A stretch of DNA of 22,498 nt from CAYRVX01 sp964642165 (lineage in GTDB: Bacteria; Planctomycetota; Phycisphaerae; SM23-33), in NCBI GenBank assembly GCA_964642165.1, contig CAZXOC010000102.1, positions 1-22,498 of the forward strand, read 5' to 3'. Under the pieces are notes generated by a model that saw only the letters and a program-made list of their open reading frames with translations, had not been told where the DNA came from and did no database searches. Shown piece by piece: positions 9,359-17,786 of this stretch; position 1 is the stretch's first letter; every line of letters begins with the position of its first letter. The position numbers and the translations under genes were made by a program.

Positions 9359-10741
9359 ATGAAACGATGGATAGCACTGGGTCTGGCCCTCGCGGTGGTC
9401 TTCCCGGCCGCGGTACAGGCCGATACGGCGCAGAGTCTCTCTCAGGTGGTGTCGAAGGCCTCCGGCGCGTTGGCCGCCTTGCGCTATACGATCGAGATGG
9501 AGACCGGCACCCGGACCGTCATGGGGCAGGCCGTCTGCATCGCCAACGATGGCAAGCTCGGCATGTTCCTGACCACGGCGCTGGATCCGCGCTTGCGCAT
9601 CGAGTACCTGAAGGACTTCGAGCTGTTCCCGCCCGGCGTGGGGAGCAAGGCGGTCAAGGCGAAGCTGCTGGGGATCGACCCCTGGACGGGGCTCGGGTTC
9701 GTCCAGGCCTCCGAGCCGCGGGACTGGCAGGTGGTGGCCTTCTCGGCCACGTCGGGCCTGAAGGTCGGCGACCAGGTCTTCGCCATCGGGCTGATGATGG
9801 GTGATCCGGCGCGGCCGGTCTACGTCGGCACCGCTCACGTCTCGACGAAGTTGCGCGTGCCGGGCGAGTTGATCTACGTCGCGGGGCGCCTGACGGGCAC
9901 GTGCTCGCCGGTCTTCGCGACCGACGGGCGGGCCGTCGGCATCGTCGGGCGGCAGCTCTTTCTGCCCTTCCAGATGCCCACGCGGGGCGGCCTGGGCACG
10001 ATGCGGATGCGCAGCCAGCAGGAGACGGCCTTCTTCACGCCGGTGGAGGAGTTCGGGCACGTGCTGAAGAGCATCCCGCGCGGCGTGACCCGCCTGCCGT
10101 GGATCGGCGTCAACAAGTTCGAGGCGGTCAGCGAGGACCTCGTCGAGCTGTTGGACCTGAAGACCCCGGCCGTCAAGATCGACGACGTGATCCCGGACCA
10201 GCCCGCGGCGAAGGCCGGCTTGGCCAAGAACGACATCATCATCGAGGTCAACGGCAAGCCCATCGAGCGCATGGCCACGTCGGAGCTGAGCGTGCGCAAC
10301 TTCGTTCGCAAGCTGATGCGGATGAAGGCCGGCGAGGTGCTCAAGCTCAAGGTCCTCAGCGGGCGCAAGACCAAGGAGGTGAGCGTTCCCCTCGCCAAGA
10401 TGCCCAAGCGCCCCACCGAGGCGGAGCGGTACTTCAACAAGGCCCTCGGCCTGCTGGTGCGCGAGAAGGTCATGCTGGACGAGTACCTGATCCAGGACGA
10501 TTCGGCCAGGGCGCCCGGCCTGATCGTGATGGGCGTCGTGCGCACCGGTCCTGCGGCCAACGCAGGATTGCGCGGCGGCGACCTGATCATGAACGTCAAC
10601 AACCAGCCCGTCCGCACCGTCAAGACGTACAAGCAGATCGTCGAGGGCTCGCTGATGACCAGCCAGGCCGCCCCGATCAACTTCCTGGTGCAGCGCGGCG
10701 CGGCCCAGCCCCAGCTCGTGACGGTCAAGCCGGCCGGCTGA
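9359..10741 (+). CDS. Exported HtrA/DegP-like pseudoprotease with two PDZ domains
   Basis: A 460-aa protein. Residues 1-21 are a signal peptide (MKRW, hydrophobic core, AVQA). Residues 25-235 resemble the trypsin-like fold of HtrA proteases, but the catalytic set is gone: the usual LTNxH is LTTAL (71-75, Leu for His), and the GNSGGP loop reads GTCSPVF at 180-186 with Cys at the Ser position. The fold's DGRAVGIVG strand is retained at 189-197. PDZ domain 1 spans about 245-345 (IPDQPAAKAGLAKNDIIIEVNGKPI) and PDZ 2 about 383-458 (GPAANAGLRGGDLIMNVNNQPV). It is probably a periplasmic binding or scaffold protein rather than a protease. The ATG at 9359 has a strong AAAGGAG and the signal peptide; the frame is open to 9224 without either. 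It starts 35 bases after lgt and precedes the TPR/HEAT gene. Confidence 0.85.
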   Translation: MKRWIALGLALAVVFPAAVQADTAQSLSQVVSKASGALAALRYTIEMETGTRTVMGQAVCIANDGKLGMFLTTALDPRLRIEYLKDFELFPPGVGSKAVKAKLLGIDPWTGLGFVQASEPRDWQVVAFSATSGLKVGDQVFAIGLMMGDPARPVYVGTAHVSTKLRVPGELIYVAGRLTGTCSPVFATDGRAVGIVGRQLFLPFQMPTRGGLGTMRMRSQQETAFFTPVEEFGHVLKSIPRGVTRLPWIGVNKFEAVSEDLVELLDLKTPAVKIDDVIPDQPAAKAGLAKNDIIIEVNGKPIERMATSELSVRNFVRKLMRMKAGEVLKLKVLSGRKTKEVSVPLAKMPKRPTEAERYFNKALGLLVREKVMLDEYLIQDDSARAPGLIVMGVVRTGPAANAGLRGGDLIMNVNNQPVRTVKTYKQIVEGSLMTSQAAPINFLVQRGAAQPQLVTVKPAG

Positions 10742-10778
10742 TGCCAAAGGCCGAACCGGCGGACGACAGGATGACAGC

Positions 10779-13151
10779 ATGACAACAGCGGCTGCGGTCA
10801 CGGTGCTCGCCATGGTGGCGGCGCCCGTTCCGGCCCAGGACGCTCGGGCGCGGGAGCCCGCCTCCCGCCCCGCTGCCGGCGGGCCGGCCGGAGGTGATCT
10901 TCTGGCGGCCGAGAGCTTCCGCCACGCCGCCGTGGAGATGATCTGTTCCGCGTCCGAGACGCCCGCGCGGGCCGGTCGGCTGGTGGTCTTGTGCCGCTTC
11001 GCCGACCGGCTCGCACCGGGCGAGCCCCACGCCGCTCGCCTGCTGGCGGACATCCATTTCGCCCAGGGCCGGCCCGAAGACGAGGCCCGGGCCCTCGCGC
11101 ACTACCTGAAGGCCTTTCCCGACGACAACGCCCTGCGCCTCCGCTGGGCGGCGGCCCGGCTCCAGCAGGCCCACAGCGCCGAGCAGCGTGCCGGCTTCCT
11201 CAAATCGCTGACCGAGGCCAGGGACCTGCCGGCGCCCTTCCGCGCCGAGGCCGCCGCCATGCTGGCCAAGGTTCGCCAGCGCCAGGGCCGGACACCCGAC
11301 GCGCTCGCGGCGGCGCGGCGAGCGCTGGAGTTGGACCCGTGCGGCCTGAGCGGGCTGGCGATCTGGACGGCCCTGGGGAACCCGTCGACCGCGCCCGAGC
11401 AGGTCCAGGCGCACCTGCGGCGTCTCTGCGGCGACCCGCGCGCCCTGACCGAGGCGTGGGCGGCGGCCCTGAAGATCGGCGAACTGGGGCTGCACGAGCA
11501 GGCCCTTCGGCTCTTCGAGCACGCCTGGCCGAACGCCGAATCCGCCAAGCTCCCGCTCAAGAACGTTCCGCACCAGCGACTGCTGGTGCACTACGGCAAC
11601 GCGCTGCTCGACGCCGGGCGCCACGACCAGGCGATCGCGATGCTCGCCTCGGCCGTCCAGCGGTTCGCGCGGAATCCCGACCTGCCCCCGCTGCTCCTGG
11701 AGGCCTACCGCGCATCCGGCAAGAAGGCCGAGGCCGACGAGCTTATCCAGGATATGCAGAAGAGCTACCAGGACCGGGAGGTGGTCGGCGAGATCGCGGC
11801 GTCCTTCTCGGCCGAACTGGGCTGGTTCCATCTCCAGACGGTGCCGCGTCCCCAGATCGCCTACATCCACGCCCAGCGGGCCGTGGAGATCGATCCCAAC
11901 AACGTCGTGTTCCAACGCGTGCTTGGGGCGGCCGAGTTGGACTCCGGCCGCGCGCCAGAGCAGAAGAAGGGCCTCGAACGGCTGAAGAAACTGCTGGGCA
12001 AGGACTCGTACGCCTCGGCCCTGTTGGCCGAGTACCACGCGGGCGCCGGCGATACGGCGGCGTGCAAGCAGGCCATTCTGGCCGCGTCGTTGCTGTCGCG
12101 AAGCGGCCCGGCGCCCCGGCGGCTGGCGGCGCTGGCGAAGAAGCACCAGGTCGCGATCGCGCCGCCGAAGGACCGCCAGGCCGTCGCGAAGCTCCTGGCC
12201 GCGTTCGACCCCAACCACCTGACGATGGTCCACGAGCCGGAGGAGTTCCTGGTCGTCTCGCTGGAGCCGGCGCAGCAGACGATTGCCTGCGGCGAGGCCG
12301 TCGAGCTGACGGCCACCGTCCGGAACATCGGCTCGGTGAACGTCCCCGTCGGCTCGCCGGGGCTGTTCCGCCCGAACCTGGCCCTGAAGGTCACCGTGAC
12401 GGGCGACAGCGGCGTCGAGCCCGTGACGGTCGGCAGCGTGCCGATGGCCGTCTGGCCCGCCGGCCGCTACCTGCACCCCGGCGAGGCCCTGAGCTGCAAG
12501 GTCCGCCTGGACGTGGCGGACCTGGCGCGGGAGCTGGCCCATCGCCCGCTGGAGGACCTGACGCTGGCGGTCACCGGCACGGTGGACCCGCTGGACGGCG
12601 GCGGCACGGCGCTGCCTTCGCTGGAGAGCCCCAAGGCTCGCATCACGCGCGCGGGCGTCCTCGGCCGCTTCGACCGCGGCAAGCCCCAGGCGTGGGACTA
12701 CGCCTACCGCGCCGCGCTGGGGCGGATCGTCGGCGATCTGCGGCGGGGCGCGCCGGCGCGGCGCATGCAGGCCGCACGACAAACCGCTTCGCTGCTCGCC
12801 TTCGCCCGGGACGTCGAGACCCGCCGGGCCATGATGCCGCGGCAGCTCGCCAGGAGCCTCGACAAGCTCGTGCTGCTGTCGATGACCCGGGCGTTCCTGG
12901 GTGACGCCTCGCCGGGCGTCCGGCAGGAGATGATCGCGTCGCTGGCCCACGTGAGCCTCGACGAGATCGTCATCTCGCTGCTCGCGCCCGCCATCGAGGA
13001 CCCTTCCCCCATGGTTCGCTGCCGCCTCGTCGAGCTGCTCGCCTCGAAGCAGACCCGGGGCCACAAGACCATCGTCGACCTGCTCGCCAAGGACACCGAC
13101 GACCTCGTCGCCGCCATGGCCAAGGCCTTCCGGAAGCGGGAGGCGCCGTAG
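10779..13151 (+). CDS. Exported TPR / beta-sandwich / HEAT-repeat protein, function unknown
   Basis: I do not recognise a named family for the full 790 aa. Residues 1-20 look like a signal peptide ending PVPAQ, though it lacks the usual basic residue. Residues 84-430 are alpha-helical with TPR-type pairs (for example ARALAHYLKAFPDDNALRL, ALAAARRALELDP and YIHAQRAVEIDPNN). Residues about 490-605 look like an immunoglobulin-like beta domain (CGEAVELTATVRNIG followed by alternating strands). Residues 685-785 look like HEAT repeats (GDASPGVRQEMIASLAHV, EDPSPMVRCRLVELLA). Such all-scaffold proteins bind other proteins. The ATG at 10779 has AGGA seven bases upstream. It follows the PDZ pseudoprotease gene by 37 bases on the same strand, so the two may form a periplasmic complex. 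It converges on the symporter gene 33 bases away. Confidence 0.8.
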   Translation: MTTAAAVTVLAMVAAPVPAQDARAREPASRPAAGGPAGGDLLAAESFRHAAVEMICSASETPARAGRLVVLCRFADRLAPGEPHAARLLADIHFAQGRPEDEARALAHYLKAFPDDNALRLRWAAARLQQAHSAEQRAGFLKSLTEARDLPAPFRAEAAAMLAKVRQRQGRTPDALAAARRALELDPCGLSGLAIWTALGNPSTAPEQVQAHLRRLCGDPRALTEAWAAALKIGELGLHEQALRLFEHAWPNAESAKLPLKNVPHQRLLVHYGNALLDAGRHDQAIAMLASAVQRFARNPDLPPLLLEAYRASGKKAEADELIQDMQKSYQDREVVGEIAASFSAELGWFHLQTVPRPQIAYIHAQRAVEIDPNNVVFQRVLGAAELDSGRAPEQKKGLERLKKLLGKDSYASALLAEYHAGAGDTAACKQAILAASLLSRSGPAPRRLAALAKKHQVAIAPPKDRQAVAKLLAAFDPNHLTMVHEPEEFLVVSLEPAQQTIACGEAVELTATVRNIGSVNVPVGSPGLFRPNLALKVTVTGDSGVEPVTVGSVPMAVWPAGRYLHPGEALSCKVRLDVADLARELAHRPLEDLTLAVTGTVDPLDGGGTALPSLESPKARITRAGVLGRFDRGKPQAWDYAYRAALGRIVGDLRRGAPARRMQAARQTASLLAFARDVETRRAMMPRQLARSLDKLVLLSMTRAFLGDASPGVRQEMIASLAHVSLDEIVISLLAPAIEDPSPMVRCRLVELLASKQTRGHKTIVDLLAKDTDDLVAAMAKAFRKREAP

Positions 13152-13184
13152 TCGCCCCCGCATCGGCTGCCCCGCCCCCCGCCG

Positions 13185-15065
13185 CTACCCGCCGTACGAA
13201 TCGGCCATCACCTCGCGCTCGCTGGCGTCGTGCTCGCCTTCGACGGTGTCGGCGCGGTCGGCCTTGCGGATCAGGAAGGCATAGGTCAGCCAGCCGCCGG
13301 CGAGCGTGACGCCCAGCCCGATCGCCGCGCGAGCCCACTCGGCGAAGAGCACCTTGCCCACGAAGTAGAGCGCGCCCCAGATGAGCATGACGCCGCCGAG
13401 GAAGGCCAGGAAGTCCCTGGGGTCGAGGCCCTGGTGCTCCATGCCGCACTCGCGGGCGATGCGCCGCCAGCCCGGCCCGGGCGGCTGGACGCGGCGGTAG
13501 AAGCGGTGCAGGACCTCACGCGACTCGGGCTGCGTCTTCAGGGTCACTACGATCCACAGTGTGTTGACCAGCACGGCCCCGATCATCAGCAGGATGCCGG
13601 TGCGGTCGTCGGCGCTGGGCGTCAGGGCCGCGAACCACGGCTGCTTGGCCACCCAGAACTGGAGCACGCCGTTGACGGCCATCGCACCCACCATCGCGCT
13701 GATCTCCGACCACGCGTTGACGCGCCACCAGAAGAAACGCAGGACGAAGACCAGGCCGATGCCGGCCATCAGCCCCACCAGGAAGCGGTTGGCGTCGCCG
13801 ATGCTGGTGATCAGGAACGCCGCCACGAGGGCGCTGGCCGCCGCCGTGGCGACCATGACCATCCGCGAGATGACGACGTAGTGCGTCTGGCTGTGCCCGG
13901 GGCGCAGGAAGCGGGCGTAGAAGTCGCGCACCAGGTACGACGCCCCCCAGTTCAGGTGCGTGTCCACGGTGGACATGAAGGCCGCGCAGAGGAACGCCAC
14001 CATGACGCCCTTCCAGCCGACCGGCATGTAATCGACGACGGTCCGAATGTAGGTCAGCTCCTGGAGCTGCTTCACGCCGTCCCCCTTCGCGCCGATCAGG
14101 TGCGGGTAAAGGACAACCGCCGCGAGGCTCACGAGGATCCACGGCCAGGGGCGAATCGCGTAGTGCGCCACGGTGAACCAGAGCGTCGCGAGCTGGGAGT
14201 GTTTCTCCGTCTTGGAGGCCAGCATGCGCTGGGCGACGTACGCCCCGCCGCCGGGCTCGGAGCCCGGGTAGTAGCTGCACCACCATTGGGCCAGGAAAAA
14301 GCTGGCGAACATGATCCACGGGATGTTCTTCAGCTCCGGCGTGGGGAAGAACGCCAGCGCGTCCTTGCCCATGGGGTGCAGCTCGGTGACCTTCGCCTCC
14401 AGGGCGCCGAGCCCGCCGACCTGGCCGACCACCACCACCGCCAGAACGATGCACGCGACCATCGCGATGGCGAACTGGACCATGTCGGTGGTGACCACGC
14501 CCCACAGCCCGGCCAGCGACGAGTAGAACGTCACCAGCGCGACGATCGCGAAGACGATCAGCCAGACCTGGACGCTGTCCTTGGCGATCGGATTGACCCC
14601 CATCAGGGTGGCGGTGATGCCGTACGCCCCGAACATCAGCCAGGCCATGATGAACGTGTTGAACAGGCCGCCGAAGTAGACCGCGCGAAAGCCCCGCAGC
14701 CACGCGCCCGGCCGGCCGCCGTACCGCAGCTCGGAGAACTCCACGTCCGTCGTCACCTTCGCTCGCCGCCACAGCCGTGCGAAGAACACCACCGTCATCA
14801 CGTTGGAGAGGGCGAAGCTCCACCACCACCAGTTCCTCAGCACGCCGCCGGCCCAGATGAAGCCGCAGATCAGCAGCGGCGTGCCCGCCCCGAACGTGGT
14901 GGCCACCATGCTCGTGCCCGACAGCCACCAGGGCAGCTCCCGCCCGGAGAGGAAGAAGTCGGTCGTGCTCCTTCGGGCCAGGCGGTAGAGAAGCGGCCCC
15001 ATGGACAGGGCGAAGAGCAGATAGACCCCGATGATCGCGAGATCGACAACGTGGAAGTGATCCAT
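13185..15065 (-). CDS. Sodium:solute symporter family transporter (SSS)
   Basis: Inner-membrane secondary transporter of 626 aa with about 13-15 hydrophobic helices, expected to couple sodium entry to uptake of a small solute. Family features: N-terminal helix then TDFFLSGRELPWWLSGTS, the glycine-rich ATTFGAGTPLL helix, WRRAKVTTDVEFSELRYGG, the FYSSLAGLWGVVTTDMVQF helix, and the AAFMSTVDTHLNWGASYLV helix near the middle, all typical of the SSS subgroup common in Planctomycetes and Bacteroidetes. The substrate cannot be read from sequence; the divergent KDPG aldolase gene suggests a sugar or sugar acid. The ATG at 15065 has GGGAGA upstream and gives the normal N-terminus. The C-terminus ends in a short charged cytoplasmic tail. 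Confidence 0.92.
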   Translation of the reverse strand: MDHFHVVDLAIIGVYLLFALSMGPLLYRLARRSTTDFFLSGRELPWWLSGTSMVATTFGAGTPLLICGFIWAGGVLRNWWWWSFALSNVMTVVFFARLWRRAKVTTDVEFSELRYGGRPGAWLRGFRAVYFGGLFNTFIMAWLMFGAYGITATLMGVNPIAKDSVQVWLIVFAIVALVTFYSSLAGLWGVVTTDMVQFAIAMVACIVLAVVVVGQVGGLGALEAKVTELHPMGKDALAFFPTPELKNIPWIMFASFFLAQWWCSYYPGSEPGGGAYVAQRMLASKTEKHSQLATLWFTVAHYAIRPWPWILVSLAAVVLYPHLIGAKGDGVKQLQELTYIRTVVDYMPVGWKGVMVAFLCAAFMSTVDTHLNWGASYLVRDFYARFLRPGHSQTHYVVISRMVMVATAAASALVAAFLITSIGDANRFLVGLMAGIGLVFVLRFFWWRVNAWSEISAMVGAMAVNGVLQFWVAKQPWFAALTPSADDRTGILLMIGAVLVNTLWIVVTLKTQPESREVLHRFYRRVQPPGPGWRRIARECGMEHQGLDPRDFLAFLGGVMLIWGALYFVGKVLFAEWARAAIGLGVTLAGGWLTYAFLIRKADRADTVEGEHDASEREVMADSYGG

Positions 15066-15178
15066 GCCGGGTTCTCCCAGGCCGGGGCGCCCTCGGCCTC
15101 TTGGACGGCCAATCTACTCGGATCGCCCTGCGAAGGGAACGGCCGCCTCGCCGCTCGCCGCCCCGGAGGGAGAATCCC

Positions 15179-15207
15179 TTGCCCTGATGGTAGCAGCGGT
15201 TTAGGCT
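15179..15207 (+). promoter_or_regulatory. Weak candidate promoter for the KDPG aldolase gene
   Basis: TTGCCC (15179-15184) and TAGGCT (15202-15207) are spaced 17 bases in the 186-base gap between the divergent symporter and aldolase genes. The matches are four and three of six, so support is weak. An 8-base palindrome TTCCGGAA follows just downstream and could be an operator or chance. I see no clear promoter for the symporter on the other strand. Confidence 0.28.
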
Positions 15208-15251
15208 TCCTGGTTCCGGAAGGCAGCGACCCAAGCGGAAAGGAGCGGCGG

Positions 15252-15911
15252 ATGCCGGATCGTCCCAAGGCGGTCGAGCGCCTCTGCGGGAAGGGGATCG
15301 TGGCGGTCGTCCGAGCCCGGAGCAGCGACCAGCTCATCGACGTGGCCAAGGCGCTGCTGGCCGGGGGGGTGGACTGCATCGAGATCACGATGACCACGCC
15401 GAGCGCCCTGGAGGTCATCGCGGCTTGCCGCGAGGCCGTCGGCGACGCGCTGATCGGCGTCGGCAGCGTGCTGGACGCCGAGACGGCCCAGGCCGCCATC
15501 CGGGCCGGGGCCCGGTTCGTGGTCTCGCCGATCTTCCACGCCGGCATCATCGAGGCCGCCCACCAGGCCGACCTGCCGGCCGTGCCGGGATGCTTCACGC
15601 CCACCGAGATCCTCCACGCCACGAACGCCGGGGCGGACATGGTGAAGGTCTTCCCGGCGGGGTTCTTCGGGCCGAAGTACTTCAAGGCGATCCTCGCCCC
15701 CATGCCGCACCTGAAGCTCACGCCGACGGGGGGGGTGAACCTGGAGACGGCCGCGGACTTCATCGCCGCGGGGGCCTGCACATTGGGCGTCGGCTCGGCG
15801 CTGGTGACGAAGAAGGCACTGGCCGAGGGCAACCTGGCCGAGATCGAGCGTCTGGCCGGCGAGTACGTCCGGATCGTGGCCGAGGCGCGGTCCGCCCTGG
15901 AGGCGCCCTGA
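15252..15911 (+). CDS. eda: KDPG/KHG aldolase (2-dehydro-3-deoxy-phosphogluconate aldolase)
   Basis: Class I aldolase of 219 aa that splits 2-keto-3-deoxy-6-phosphogluconate to pyruvate and glyceraldehyde 3-phosphate (Entner-Doudoroff and uronate routes), and may also act on 4-hydroxy-2-oxoglutarate. The Schiff-base Lys is Lys132 in DMVKVFPAGFFGP, and the general base is Glu44 in CIEITMTTPSAL. GVGSVLD (69-75), VSPIFHAGII and the phosphate-binding TPTGGVN at 157-163 are all in place. The Arg that binds the substrate carboxylate in the E. coli enzyme (Arg49) is Thr48 here, so substrate preference may differ. The ATG at 15252 has an AAAGGAG seven bases upstream; the frame is open far upstream but that part is a shadow of the symporter gene. 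A membrane protein gene follows 18 bases later. Confidence 0.93.
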   Translation: MPDRPKAVERLCGKGIVAVVRARSSDQLIDVAKALLAGGVDCIEITMTTPSALEVIAACREAVGDALIGVGSVLDAETAQAAIRAGARFVVSPIFHAGIIEAAHQADLPAVPGCFTPTEILHATNAGADMVKVFPAGFFGPKYFKAILAPMPHLKLTPTGGVNLETAADFIAAGACTLGVGSALVTKKALAEGNLAEIERLAGEYVRIVAEARSALEAP

Positions 15912-15929
15912 GCGGGCGGCGGGGGTCCG

Positions 15930-16754
15930 ATGCGCGACGGCAACCACAACCCGGCGGCGTGCGTGTGGGGCTGGCTGGCTCGTCGGCCGGGGTACATGCT
16001 GCTGTCGGCCCCCGACGAGCGCCTGGCGGCCGAGCCACCGGAACGCTTCCGCCACGCGTGGATCGGCCTGATGGCCGTCTCGCTCCTGTGGGGGCTGGTC
16101 CTCCTGAACCTCTGGGGCATCGCCTGGAAGGTCTTCCGGGACTACGACCCGCTGGTCATGCCCGCGATGGTGACGGCGGGGCTGTTCTGTCTCTGGCCGT
16201 TCCGGCGGGGGATCGCGGCGCTGGCGGACCTGCTGGCCGGGCGGGACGCCACGGGACGCGCCGTGACCGCCGCGGCGCTGGTGCTGCTGGTGGCGTTCGG
16301 GCTGCTGGGGCTCAAGCCCGACTGGGACCGGTGGGAGCACCTGCCGTGGTGGCTGACGTGGCTCCGCCCGGTGCTGCCCCTGCTGCGTCCGCAGGCCAAG
16401 CTCTACCGGGTGCTGGTGCTGATGCCGCTGTGGGGGGGCTGGGCGATGGTCATCGCCGTGAAGTTCAGCCGCCCGACGCCGCGGACCGAGCCGCAGATCG
16501 CGGCGTTTGCCCGGGGCTGCGGTGCCCTGGTCGCCGCGGCGTGCATGGCCGTGCTGCTCCTGGTTTCCATCGCCTACTTCTGTCACCTGGGCACCGGCAG
16601 CGTGGTGATCCTGTGCGTCGTGCCGATCCTGGCGGCGATCGCGGGGGGCGTCGGCTTCTGCTGGCGAGCGGGCGGGCCCACGCGCCGGGCGCTGCTCTCG
16701 GCCAACGTCGCGACGCAGATCGCCTTCCTCGTGACCTACCTGGCGGGGCGGTGA
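15930..16754 (+). CDS. Polytopic membrane protein, function unknown
   Basis: I do not recognise this 274-aa protein. It has a soluble N-terminus of about 40 residues (with an ERLAAEPPERF segment before the first helix) and about six or seven hydrophobic segments at roughly 43-66, 74-91, 111-128, 160-177, 195-216, 222-244 and 256-271. A Trp-rich loop (DWDRWEHLPWWLTWLRP) lies at 131-147. There is no signal peptide and no catalytic motif I can name. The ATG at 15930 is preceded by a G-rich CGGGGG. The gene starts 18 bases after the aldolase gene and is probably co-transcribed with it; purC downstream appears to have its own promoter. It could be a transporter component or a structural membrane protein. 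Confidence 0.78.
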   Translation: MRDGNHNPAACVWGWLARRPGYMLLSAPDERLAAEPPERFRHAWIGLMAVSLLWGLVLLNLWGIAWKVFRDYDPLVMPAMVTAGLFCLWPFRRGIAALADLLAGRDATGRAVTAAALVLLVAFGLLGLKPDWDRWEHLPWWLTWLRPVLPLLRPQAKLYRVLVLMPLWGGWAMVIAVKFSRPTPRTEPQIAAFARGCGALVAAACMAVLLLVSIAYFCHLGTGSVVILCVVPILAAIAGGVGFCWRAGGPTRRALLSANVATQIAFLVTYLAGR

Positions 16755-16772
16755 TTCGCTCGCCGATAGGAC

Positions 16773-16802
16773 TTGACCGCCCGGCGGCGCCGGCGGTAGA
16801 AC
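16773..16802 (+). promoter_or_regulatory. Putative leaderless promoter for purC
   Basis: TTGACC (16773-16778, five of six) and TAGAAC (16797-16802, four of six) are spaced 18 bases. Seven bases separate the -10 box from the ATG at 16810, so transcription should start at or next to the A of the start codon. No Shine-Dalgarno sequence is present. Confidence 0.55.
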
Positions 16803-16809
16803 CTTGGCT

Positions 16810-17703
16810 ATGAAGAGCACCGCGCTGCTGACGACGACGATCGGCAACTACGCCAAGCGAAGCGGCAAGGTCCGCGACATCTACGACCTGCCGGACCAGT
16901 TGCTGATCGTCGCCACCGACCGGATCAGCGCCTACGACGTCGTGATGCCCAACGGCATCCCCGACAAGGGGCGCGTCCTCACCCAGATCAGCGCCTTCTG
17001 GTTCCGGCTCCTGGCGGGCCTGACGCCGCACCATCTCCTCTCCACGGCCCTGAAGGACCTGCCCGAGGACTGCCGGAGCGATGAGCTCGACGGGCGCTTC
17101 ATGCTCTGCAAGCGGTGCGAGGTCGTCCCCGTCGAGTGCGTCGTGCGGGGCTACCTGGCCGGCAGCGGGTGGCGGGAGTACCAGGACGGCCAAGCCGTCT
17201 GCGGCATCGAGCTGCCCGCCGGCCTCAAGCAGTGCGACGAGCTGCCCGAGCCGATCTTCACCCCCGCCACCAAGGCCGAGACCGGCCACGATGAGAACAT
17301 CTCCTTCGAGCGGGCCTGCGAGCTGGTCGGCGAGGACGTCGCCAGCGAGATCCGCGACCGCTCCATCGCCGTCTATCAGCGCGGGCGCGCCCACGCCGCC
17401 GAGCGCGGCATCATCCTGGCCGACACGAAGTTCGAATGGGGGCGGGACGAGGACGGCCGGATCACGCTGGTGGACGAGGTGCTGACGCCGGACTCGTCGC
17501 GGTTCTGGCCGGCGGACGGCTACAAGCCCGGCCGCTCGCAGCCCAGCTTCGACAAGCAGTTCGTCCGCGACTACCTGGACAAGATCAAGTTCAACCGCAC
17601 GCCCCCGGGGCCGGTCCTCCCCGCCGAGATTGTCCAGAAGACCCGCGCCAAGTACATCGAGGCCTACACGCGTCTGACGGGGCAGGAATTCCCCTGGGAG
17701 TGA
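16810..17703 (+). CDS. purC: SAICAR synthase (phosphoribosylaminoimidazole-succinocarboxamide synthase)
   Basis: Joins aspartate to CAIR with ATP to give SAICAR, a late step of de novo purine synthesis in the cytoplasm. At 297 aa it belongs to the longer PurC type, not the ~240-aa E. coli type. Motifs: SGKVRDIYDL at 18-27 (ATP site), VATDRISAYDVVMP, VVPVECVVRGYLAGSGWREY, the TPATKAETGHDENISFE stretch, and the signature LVDEVLTPDSSRFWP. The ATG at 16810 gives the standard N-terminus; a TTG two codons upstream is possible. There is no ribosome binding site, but a -10-like box sits seven bases upstream, so translation may start on a leaderless message. No other pur gene lies in the window. It converges on the CPBP protease gene. 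Confidence 0.97.
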   Translation: MKSTALLTTTIGNYAKRSGKVRDIYDLPDQLLIVATDRISAYDVVMPNGIPDKGRVLTQISAFWFRLLAGLTPHHLLSTALKDLPEDCRSDELDGRFMLCKRCEVVPVECVVRGYLAGSGWREYQDGQAVCGIELPAGLKQCDELPEPIFTPATKAETGHDENISFERACELVGEDVASEIRDRSIAVYQRGRAHAAERGIILADTKFEWGRDEDGRITLVDEVLTPDSSRFWPADGYKPGRSQPSFDKQFVRDYLDKIKFNRTPPGPVLPAEIVQKTRAKYIEAYTRLTGQEFPWE

Positions 17704-17707
17704 TCCC

Positions 17708-17722
17708 GCCGCCGAAGGCGGC
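17708..17722. terminator. GC-rich hairpin after purC
   Basis: GCCGCC (17708-17713) and GGCGGC (17717-17722) form a perfect 6-base stem with a GAA loop, five bases after the purC stop and within the 83-base gap between convergent genes. It lacks a T-tract, so termination is uncertain. A 10-base palindrome CCCGGCCGGG near 17764-17773 could act in the same way for the opposite gene. Confidence 0.4.
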
Positions 17723-17786
17723 CCCGGGGGGGTCTCCGACGTGGCGTCCGGCGGGTGCGAGGCCCCGGCCGGGCGGCGCCGCTCAC

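Noticed and set aside
13230..15251. Upstream extension of the KDPG aldolase frame by 674 codons
   Set aside because: The extension is antisense to the symporter gene and composed mainly of charged and proline residues. The aldolase has its own ATG and AAAGGAG at 15252.
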